Below are positions 57,866 to 64,000 of a stretch of 64,000 bases of DNA, in pieces. How positions within the stretch are numbered: the stretch's first letter is position 1; the number at the start of each line of letters is the position of its first letter. This DNA is from an uncultured Verrucomicrobia subdivision 3 bacterium (GTDB taxonomy: Bacteria > Verrucomicrobiota > Verrucomicrobiia > Limisphaerales > UBA11358). The notes below the pieces were generated by a model that was not told the origin of the DNA, did not search any database, and saw only the letters and a program-made list of their open reading frames with translations. The translations under genes and the position numbers were made by a program. The stretch spans positions 1-64,000 of the forward strand of contig CAISEZ010000045.1 of the NCBI GenBank assembly GCA_903884535.1. The letters are read 5' to 3'.

Positions 57866-58239
57866 GCCACGAGCGTCCTCTTTACGAACGGCTCGGTCAG
57901 CACGAAGGCATTCTCAAGCTGATCAAACCGTTTTATGCCGATGTCCGTCAGCATGCGGTCCTCGGACCGATTTTTAATGCGCACGTCCAGGATTGGCCAG
58001 CGCATCTGAACAAGATTGCCGGCTTCTGGATGGTGCAGGCGGGCGGACAATCGGAGTATCGCGGCGGGTTCGCGGGCGCGCACATGGCGCTCGGGTTGCA
58101 GGCGGAACATTTTCAGCACTGGCTCGGCTTGTGGGAATTGAACAATGCGCGATCGCTCGCGCCGCGCGAAGCGGAGGAGATGAATGCGCTGGCCCACCGG
58201 CTGGCGTCACGGCTGTTCGCCGTCACGCGTCCTCGCTGA
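57862..58239 (+). CDS. Group III truncated haemoglobin
   Basis: 125-aa cytosolic 2-on-2 globin. Family features: LYERLGQHEGILKLIKPFYADVR, HAVLGPIFNAHVQDWPAHL (His of the distal region), FWMVQAGGQSEYRGG and the proximal-His segment HMALGLQAEHFQHWLGLWE. Such proteins bind oxygen or NO and are often tied to NO detoxification or redox chemistry. The ATG overlaps the alaS stop (ATGA), so it is translationally coupled to alaS, which is an unusual pairing. No haem-biosynthesis or NO-response genes are nearby. Confidence 0.9.
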   Translation: MSHERPLYERLGQHEGILKLIKPFYADVRQHAVLGPIFNAHVQDWPAHLNKIAGFWMVQAGGQSEYRGGFAGAHMALGLQAEHFQHWLGLWELNNARSLAPREAEEMNALAHRLASRLFAVTRPR

Positions 58240-58341
58240 TCTTTGATGTCGGTTGAAATGAGTGTTAGTGGCGGCGCTGATTTTTCTTTTGATAAGTGAG
58301 GTTGGAAACCAGTAGTGTGAGGCAGGCTGATTTTCAGAATT

Positions 58342-59205
58342 ATGCAATGTTGGTTGGAAAACGAAACCGGCGAGCAAATCCCACTTCTGGGAACGTGCAG
58401 CATTGGCCGTGCGGTCGAGAATGCGCTGGCCATCAACGATACGAAAGTTTCCCGGCGTCATGCCATCATCCACGCACAGGGCGGCGGCTTTTATCTAGTG
58501 GATCTTGGCAGCCGCAACGGCACGCTGCTGAACGGCCAGCGGTTGCGTATTCCGGCGCAGCTCAAGGACGGCGACCAAATTCAAATCTCCAATAAAATTC
58601 TCAAGTTCCGCGCGGTGGAACCGGTGGTGTTAAAGGACGAGGCGGAAGAAGTGGACGAGTGGGACACGCAAACCCGCACCGCCGCGCAATCCGGCCGGAC
58701 GAGCGCCTGCTGGCTCCTGGTGGCGGACATCCGCTCCTTCACCAAGATGAGCCAGGCCTTTCCCCAGGACGAACTGGCCCAGATGGTGGGCAAATGGGTG
58801 TTCGCAAACAAACAGACTATCGAGGAAACTCGGGGCGTCATCAACAAATATCTCGGCGACGGCTATCTGGCGTTTTGGCCGCATGCCTCCACCCAGCCGG
58901 AGGACATTGCCCGGACCATTCAAGCGCTCCGACAGCTCCAGGCAACCGCCACCATGCAATTTCGCATCGTGCTGCACCACGGATTGATCCACATGGACAG
59001 CTCGTTGTCGCATGGCGAGGACAACATCATCGGCCCGGAAGTGAATTTTATTTTCCGCATGGAAAAAGTCTGTGGCGCGTTGAATCAGTTCTGTCTCCTG
59101 AGTGATGCCGCGGCCCAACTGCTGAAGCCCTTCGTTCAACTTTCCCCGCAAGGCGCGCATTCCCTGTCGGGATTCGAAGGCCAGCACGCGATGTATTCCT
59201 GCTGA
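58342..59205 (+). CDS. FHA domain-containing class III adenylate/guanylate cyclase
   Basis: 287-aa soluble protein. The N-terminal FHA domain (about 1-95) has GR (22-23), VSRRH (36-40) and LGSRNGTLLN, the phosphothreonine-binding set. A short acidic linker leads to a class III cyclase domain: LLVADIRSFTKMSQ (metal Asp near 129), INKYLGDGYLAFWP (second metal Asp near 173) and RIVLHHGLIHMD. Probably makes cAMP under control of a phosphorylated partner. The usual substrate-specifying and transition-state Asn/Arg residues are hard to place, so activity is not certain. It starts at the ATG at 58342, 102 bp after the globin gene. Confidence 0.87.
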   Translation: MQCWLENETGEQIPLLGTCSIGRAVENALAINDTKVSRRHAIIHAQGGGFYLVDLGSRNGTLLNGQRLRIPAQLKDGDQIQISNKILKFRAVEPVVLKDEAEEVDEWDTQTRTAAQSGRTSACWLLVADIRSFTKMSQAFPQDELAQMVGKWVFANKQTIEETRGVINKYLGDGYLAFWPHASTQPEDIARTIQALRQLQATATMQFRIVLHHGLIHMDSSLSHGEDNIIGPEVNFIFRMEKVCGALNQFCLLSDAAAQLLKPFVQLSPQGAHSLSGFEGQHAMYSC

Positions 59206-59210
59206 TGGCC

Positions 59211-59246
59211 CGCGCTGACGGCAGCGGGTGAAATTATTTTTTCACA
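59211..59246. terminator. Possible terminator between convergent genes
   Basis: CCCGC-GCTG and GGCAGCGGG form a short stem just after the cyclase stop, with TTATTTTTT a few bases downstream. It may serve the + strand cyclase gene. The stem is imperfect. Confidence 0.4.
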
Positions 59247-60373
59247 CCCTGAAACTGGCGCAAGGCGCAAACCACGTCCAGTCGCGCCAATAAAAAATGC
59301 GCCCAGCGCTGCTGGCACCGCTGCCAGAATGACTGCGACGCCCGCCAGTGCGGCAGGTCGATCTTCCGGCAATGTTTCAACGTGTCGTCAAAAATTTCCC
59401 GCGCGGCGGTGACGGTGGTTTTGTCTTCCCACCGCAGCATCAATTCGTAGTTCAACTTGAGGCTGCGCACATCAAAATTAGCGGAGCCGACAAAAACGGC
59501 TTGATCCGCGATGGTCAGCTTGGCATGCAGAATCTGCGGCTGGTATTCATAAATCTCCACGCCGGCCGCGAGCAGGCGGCGATACAAACTGCGCCCGGCC
59601 AGTTGCGCCAACAGCACGTCGGACTTGCCCGCCAAAATCAATTGCACGCGGCCGCCGCGACGGACTACGCGCAGCAAATCGCGCCGCAATTTTCGCGTCG
59701 GCAGAAAATACGCGGTCATGATCCGCACGTCGCGCGCCTGGACGAAGTCGTGGTGCAGGGCGGAATGAAGTGGGCTGGCCGCCGGACCAGGCCGGCTCCA
59801 CAGCGACGCGCCGGCGGACAGGACGCGGGATTTGCGCCGGCGTTTGAAGGCGCGCAGCCGGAGCAGCGGCCGGCGCCGGAAACTGGCGAGCGTAAATAAT
59901 TCATCAAACGAGGCGGCCAATTCCCGTATCAACTCGCCGGCTTCAATGCGCACGCCGAGGTCGCACCAGCCGCTGTTCACGCCGTCGCCGTCGTATTCAT
60001 CGGCCAGGTTGAAGCCGCCGATGAAGGCGGTGGCGCCGTCGCACACGAGCAATTTGCGATGGTCACGCACGCCAAAACGCCAGAGGTGAAGCGGATTGAA
60101 ACGGCGGACATGGCCGCCGGCGGCGAGGAGGGGTGCAAAAAACGTGTCGGGCAACGGCCAGCAGCCGAGCGCGTCCACGAGCAGGGAAACATGGACGCCG
60201 CGCCGGGCCGCATCCATCAAGGCGTCGCGAAATTGCCGGCCAATTTTTCCGTCAGTGCAGATGTAAGTTTCCAGCCGGATGGATTCCCGCGCGGCGCGGA
60301 TGGCGGCGAGCATGGCCGGGAAGACTTCCCGGCCGGTGCGCAGCCATTGCACCGACAGCGCGGGGGCGGCCAT
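59234..60373 (-). CDS. Phospholipase D-family cardiolipin synthase-like protein
   Basis: 379 aa with two HKD motifs: VRDHRKLLVCDGATAFIGGFN in the first half and LHAKLTIADQAVFVGSANFD in the second. This is the duplicated PLD active site that exchanges phosphatidyl groups to make cardiolipin at the membrane. There are no N-terminal membrane helices, so it resembles ClsB/ClsC more than ClsA. The ATG at 60373 lies one base after the TAA of the upstream gene (TAA-A-ATG), which suggests reinitiation; an in-frame ATG at 60403 would overlap by 29 bp. It could alternatively be another PLD transferase or nuclease. Confidence 0.88.
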   Translation of the reverse strand: MAAPALSVQWLRTGREVFPAMLAAIRAARESIRLETYICTDGKIGRQFRDALMDAARRGVHVSLLVDALGCWPLPDTFFAPLLAAGGHVRRFNPLHLWRFGVRDHRKLLVCDGATAFIGGFNLADEYDGDGVNSGWCDLGVRIEAGELIRELAASFDELFTLASFRRRPLLRLRAFKRRRKSRVLSAGASLWSRPGPAASPLHSALHHDFVQARDVRIMTAYFLPTRKLRRDLLRVVRRGGRVQLILAGKSDVLLAQLAGRSLYRRLLAAGVEIYEYQPQILHAKLTIADQAVFVGSANFDVRSLKLNYELMLRWEDKTTVTAAREIFDDTLKHCRKIDLPHWRASQSFWQRCQQRWAHFLLARLDVVCALRQFQGVKK

Positions 60374-60374
60374 T

Positions 60375-61154
60375 TTATCGGCCGGGAGGCATGCCCATGC
60401 CACCGCCCATGGCGCCGCCCACGCCCATTTTCTTAATCATCTCGGTTTGCATCATGGTCTGCATGCTCTGGTATTTGGTGTAGTCGTCGGGGGCTTCAAA
60501 ACTGCTGGCGTCGGGCTTGTCCAGGGAAACATTTTTGAACAGCATCGTGGTGCTGTTGCCCTGCGCGATGGTCATGATTTTCACCGGGAATTTTTTCAAG
60601 TCGGTCGCGTTCCAGATGGTGGATTCCTGCGCCTTGCCCTCCTTGTCGGTGACAACGACTTTGTTTTTAATGCAGGGGTGGCCGTCCACCGTTTCCTTGC
60701 CCAGTTCGGTGACGACGACCTTGTAATCGTCCTTGCCGGCCTCGGTCGGCGGGGTTTTCGGCGTCGCCTCCACATAGCTGCGCAGGCCGGGATAAACCGT
60801 GTAGGTGAGCTTTTTGTCCGGCCGCGAAATGGAATACATTGTATCCATGCCCATGGCTTTCATGTTGGCGGCGGCGTTGGGCGGCATTTTGCTGCCTTTC
60901 ATTTCCGACATGTTCATCTCGAAACGCGATTTGCCGGCATCGAAGGCGATTTTTCCCGGCATGGTGACGGTTCCGCCGGACGATTCGGTGGTTTGAAATT
61001 CCAGGTTGGCGGTGAAGGTGGAATGTTCGCCCAATAATTTCCCCGTCGCGCCGTCGAAACTCGGCCCGCTGGGTGTCCGGCCCATTTGAGCGAACGCCGG
61101 GGTCAGGTTCAGGCCAATCAGGGCCGTGGTGAGGAGTAGGAGATATTTTTTCAT
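60375..61154 (-). CDS. Exported DUF4412 domain protein
   Basis: 259 aa. The signal peptide MKKYLLLLTTALIGLNLTPA plus FAQ is clear from the ATG at 61154; upstream codons to 61199 precede it and lack signal character. The mature part follows DUF4412: an ANLEF…GKIAFDAGKSRFEMNMSEM block, then YTVYPGLRSYVE, VDGHPCIKNKVVV and FEAPDDYTKY. The C-terminus is Met/Gly-rich (MGVGGAMGGGMGMPPGR). Periplasmic or envelope location is likely; the family has no firm biochemical role. It forms a two-gene unit with the downstream PLD-family gene. Confidence 0.85.
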   Translation of the reverse strand: MKKYLLLLTTALIGLNLTPAFAQMGRTPSGPSFDGATGKLLGEHSTFTANLEFQTTESSGGTVTMPGKIAFDAGKSRFEMNMSEMKGSKMPPNAAANMKAMGMDTMYSISRPDKKLTYTVYPGLRSYVEATPKTPPTEAGKDDYKVVVTELGKETVDGHPCIKNKVVVTDKEGKAQESTIWNATDLKKFPVKIMTIAQGNSTTMLFKNVSLDKPDASSFEAPDDYTKYQSMQTMMQTEMIKKMGVGGAMGGGMGMPPGR

Positions 61155-61300
61155 AAGCTTAATTTTGTCTTGTCCTAAATGGCGCATGGCCGCCGCCAAG
61201 TCCAGTCAAAATATAATTGAAAATTGGTTACCAAAGCGCGGCACACTGCGTCTGCAACGGGAGAAATCAAACCCTGAACCGATTGTTTGCCAATTTTTCT

Positions 61301-63475
61301 ATGCGATTTGCCCGCCTGGCCGGAGCTGTTTTGTGCTGTTTCCTTACGCCGCTGCTCCACGCGGCCCCGGCGGTCACAGTTTCCCAAAATGACGATTCCT
61401 TCACGCTGGCCAACGGCATCGTCACGGCGCAGGTCGCGAAGCAGTCCGGCAATCTGACATCGCTTAAATTTCACGGCCTCGAAATGCTTGATGCCGGCAA
61501 CCGCCAGCCGGCTTACTGGTCGCACAACGCCGCGCGCGGCCAGCAGGAGGCCGCCATCACGATTGATCCGCAGACGAACGGCGGCGAGCGCGGCGAAGTT
61601 TCGATCAAAGGCATTTCCGGCGGCAACCAGATGGGCAGCGGCCCCGGCGGCAGCGTGATTGCCGACATCGAAATCCGTTTCGCACTCGGGCGCGGCGATT
61701 CCGGCGTTTACACCTATTCCATTTTTTCGCATCCGACGAATTATCCCGCCACCTCCATCGGCGAGGCGCGGTTTTGCATGAAGCTGAACGACGATTTATT
61801 CGACTGGATGACCGTGGATTCCAACCGGAACATGAAAATGATTTCCACCTACGACTGGAACCACGGCACGCAGATGAACGGCAAGGAAATGCGCCGCATG
61901 AACAGCGGCTCCTACCAAGGCCAGGTCGAACACAAATACGATTATTCGGCGAACCAGTTTGACGTGCGCGCCTGGGGTTGGTCGAGCAGCGACAAGCATG
62001 TCGGCATCTGGCTGGTCAATCCGAGCGTGGAATATTTGAGCGGCGGGCCGACGAAATTCGAACTTTCCTCGCACCGCGACGCCACCTTCAACACCAATGC
62101 GCTCAATGCACCCGCGCCACCGACACTGTTGAATTACTGGCGCGGCAGCCATTACGGCGGCAGCATTTGCAACATCGCCGCCACCGACGCGTGGACCAAG
62201 GTCATCGGACCATTTCTGATTTATTGCAATGCCACTGGCGATCACGACTCCATGTGGCACGACGCGCTGGCGCAGGCGGACAAGCAATCGAAAGCCTGGC
62301 CATTTGACTGGGTCAACGGCGTGGATTATCCGCACAAAAACGAACGCGCCACCGTCACCGGTAAAATTGTGCTGAATGATCCGCAGGCACCGAACATGAG
62401 CATGAGCAATCTGCTGGTCGGCCTCACTGCGCCGGATTATGCGCCGGCGGTGATTCCGCGTGGCCGCGGCGCGTTCGGCGGCGGCTTCGGCCCGGCGGGC
62501 GGCGGCGAGGATGAAACGAATTACTTGCGCAACTTCGGAAATTTCGGCGGCGGCACCAATGGCGATTTCAATGCCACAAATGTCCGGCCGCGCTTCAGCG
62601 GCAATTTTACAAACCAATTTGGCACCAATCGTTTTGCGCGTTTCGGCACGAATGGTTTTCGCGGACGCTTCGGTCGCGGCGGCGGCTTCAACGCCGGCCC
62701 GCGCATCGTGGACTGGCAGAACGACGCGAAGAATTACGAGTTCTGGGTGCGCGCCGATGCCGGCGGAAATTTTTCCATTCCCAATGTTCGGCCCGGCAAT
62801 TATTCATTGCACGCCATTGCCGACGGCGTGCTGGGTGACTTGACCGTGACCAACATTTCGGTCGCGTCCGGCAAAACCTTGGCGCTGGGAAAAATTGACT
62901 GGCCGCCGGTGCGTTTTGGTCGGCAGCTTTGGGACATTGGCATTCCCAATCGCAACGGCTCGGAGTTTTCTAAGGGCGACGATTATTTTCACTGGGGTTG
63001 GTATCTCGAATATCCGAAGCTGTTTCCGTATGACGTGAAATACGTCATCGGTAAAAGCGATTTTCACAAGGACTGGTTCTTCGAGCAGGTGCCTTACAAT
63101 GATGACACCAACAACCTCACCGGCCGCGGTAATGGCAGCGCGACGACGTGGACAGTTGCGTTTAATCTGCCGCAAGCGCCAAAGGGCAAGGCGACTTTGC
63201 GATTGGCGATCTGCGGCGTCGGCACCCGCACGCTCACGGCGGAAATGAATGATGAGTCCCTCGGCAGCGTGAGCAATCTTGTTTACAACGCCACCATCAA
63301 CCGCGACGGCATCGGCGGCTATTGGGTCGAACACAATCTCGCCTTCGACGCCGCGCTGATGAAATCCGGCAAGAATGTGTTGAGCCTGACCGTTCCCGCC
63401 GGCGGTTTGATGAACGGAATTATTTACGATTATCTGCGATTGGAGTTGGATGAAAATGCAGTCGCACCTAAATAA
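61301..63475 (+). CDS. Secreted rhamnogalacturonan lyase-like protein (PL4-like)
   Basis: 724-aa exported enzyme. The signal peptide is about 1-21 from the ATG at 61301 (MRFARLAGAVLCCFLTPLLH). The catalytic beta-sandwich shows family features (FTLANGIVTAQVAKQSGNLTSLKF; EHKYDYSANQF; GDHDSMWHDAL). A Gly/Phe/Asn/Arg-rich segment (about 385-468, e.g. GGFGPAGGGEDETNYL, FGTNGFRGRFGRGGGFN) interrupts the loop into an FN3-like domain (NFSIPNVRPGNYSLHAIADG), followed by a CBM-like domain (QLWDIGIPNRNGSEF…GGLMNGIIYDYLRLEL), the three-domain order of rhamnogalacturonate lyases. It cleaves pectin backbones by beta-elimination. The low-complexity insert is unusual. An in-frame ATG at 61217 is less likely. 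Confidence 0.82.
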   Translation: MRFARLAGAVLCCFLTPLLHAAPAVTVSQNDDSFTLANGIVTAQVAKQSGNLTSLKFHGLEMLDAGNRQPAYWSHNAARGQQEAAITIDPQTNGGERGEVSIKGISGGNQMGSGPGGSVIADIEIRFALGRGDSGVYTYSIFSHPTNYPATSIGEARFCMKLNDDLFDWMTVDSNRNMKMISTYDWNHGTQMNGKEMRRMNSGSYQGQVEHKYDYSANQFDVRAWGWSSSDKHVGIWLVNPSVEYLSGGPTKFELSSHRDATFNTNALNAPAPPTLLNYWRGSHYGGSICNIAATDAWTKVIGPFLIYCNATGDHDSMWHDALAQADKQSKAWPFDWVNGVDYPHKNERATVTGKIVLNDPQAPNMSMSNLLVGLTAPDYAPAVIPRGRGAFGGGFGPAGGGEDETNYLRNFGNFGGGTNGDFNATNVRPRFSGNFTNQFGTNRFARFGTNGFRGRFGRGGGFNAGPRIVDWQNDAKNYEFWVRADAGGNFSIPNVRPGNYSLHAIADGVLGDLTVTNISVASGKTLALGKIDWPPVRFGRQLWDIGIPNRNGSEFSKGDDYFHWGWYLEYPKLFPYDVKYVIGKSDFHKDWFFEQVPYNDDTNNLTGRGNGSATTWTVAFNLPQAPKGKATLRLAICGVGTRTLTAEMNDESLGSVSNLVYNATINRDGIGGYWVEHNLAFDAALMKSGKNVLSLTVPAGGLMNGIIYDYLRLELDENAVAPK

Positions 63476-63559
63476 CGACCGCAATTCACCGCAAAAATTT
63501 TAATGACACTTCGGGTCATGACGTAAACAATAAGCGCGTTCGCTTTTGAGTCGCAACGC

Positions 63560-64000
63560 ATGACGATCACGCTTTTCATTCCCTGTTTTGTGGACGCGCT
63601 GTTTCCGCGCGCCGGCATCAGCATGGTGCAGCTTCTCGAAGGACTTGGCCATAAGGTCGTTTGTCCGGAGGAAATTTCCTGCTGCGGCCAGCCGCCGTTC
63701 AACTCCGGCTACTGGGGCGAGGCTCGGCCCGTCGCCGCAAAAGTGCTGGAGCAATTGAAAGATGCCGAAGCTGTCGTCATCGGCTCCGGTTCATGTGGCG
63801 CGATGGTGAAGAAATTTTATCCGGAACTGTTCGCCGGTAAACCGCAGGAAGAACTCGCCAAAAAAATCGCCGCGCGCACCTGGGAGTTTTCCGACTTCAT
63901 CGTCAGCAAACTCGGCGTGACAGATTTCGGCGCGAAGTTCCCGCACAAGGTTACGTTTCATGACGGCTGCCACGGCTTGCGTGAGCTCGACATCAAAAAA
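63560..64000 (+). CDS. LutA-like Fe-S oxidoreductase (CCG domain), 5' part
   Basis: Runs off the window after about 147 codons. MTITLFIPCFVDALFPRAG is the standard LutA/GlcF-CCG beginning. EISCCGQPPFNSGY is the CCG motif, SGSCGAMVKKFYPELF follows, and FHDGCHGLREL ends the visible part. Members of this family form LutABC for L-lactate oxidation; lutB and lutC would be expected just outside the window. The length of the family (about 240-250 aa) means about 60% is visible. Confidence 0.88.
   Translation, partial: MTITLFIPCFVDALFPRAGISMVQLLEGLGHKVVCPEEISCCGQPPFNSGYWGEARPVAAKVLEQLKDAEAVVIGSGSCGAMVKKFYPELFAGKPQEELAKKIAARTWEFSDFIVSKLGVTDFGAKFPHKVTFHDGCHGLRELDIKK

Noticed and set aside
1..64000. 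tRNA, rRNA, CRISPR array, prophage or riboswitch
   Set aside because: I looked for acceptor/T-arm patterns, regularly spaced direct repeats and phage structural genes and saw none that stood up.

Overview
The window is about 64 kb of high-GC chromosome that I would place in the Verrucomicrobiota, probably near Pedosphaera/Limisphaerales. This is inferred, not searched. The grounds are a PEP-CTERM-type protein, a DUF1559-like pseudopilin with an H-x9-DG end, large Asn/Thr/Gly-rich secreted proteins sharing a C-terminal module ending in RSP, a GPH sugar porter beside secreted esterases and glycosidases, giant PAS-rich kinases and an interspersed palindromic repeat. No rRNA, tRNA or CRISPR array was recognised.

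Region by region: 1-12.3 kb is mostly housekeeping: parB-def, a DUF4177 lipoprotein, DUF309 and epimerase genes, a YdiJ-type FAD/Fe-S dehydrogenase, a VOC protein, a PEP-CTERM protein, a GCKR/MurQ-like SIS protein, aroE and a prepilin peptidase. 12.3-17.4 kb is a 1675-residue hybrid histidine kinase, followed by a CZB-domain gene broken by an amber codon. 18.1-26.4 kb is a minus-strand glycan-use block: agarase-like glycosidase, SGNH lipoprotein, HAD phosphatase, GPH porter, GH3 enzyme and two secreted alpha/beta esterases. 26.5-33 kb holds a SurA-like protein, a beta-helix protein, a large adhesin-like protein and a pseudopilin. 33-36.7 kb is a propeller histidine kinase with its NarL-type regulator. 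37-47 kb carries two large Ig-repeat secreted protein genes, both apparently damaged: one is split by a complete insertion sequence, and the other has an amber codon just after its signal peptide. 47-64 kb returns to rarA, a desaturase, a second giant hybrid kinase, alaS, a group III truncated globin, an FHA-cyclase, a phospholipase D/cardiolipin synthase-like enzyme, a DUF4412 protein, a rhamnogalacturonan-lyase-like enzyme and the start of a LutA-like gene.

The most interesting signal outside genes is a 16-bp palindrome (CAGAAC-N4-GTTCTG and variants). It occurs 35-55 bp upstream of four genes: the glycan operon, the pseudopilin operon, the propeller kinase and the esterase/Ig protein. I infer one regulon linking glycan sensing, degradation and surface proteins. 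Other notable points are palindromic elements lying in frame inside the SIS gene and alaS, mirrored heptamer arrays between aroE and the prepilin peptidase gene, and a transposase whose stop codon is supplied by its CTAG target duplication. Everything is read from sequence alone; family names rest on recognised motifs.
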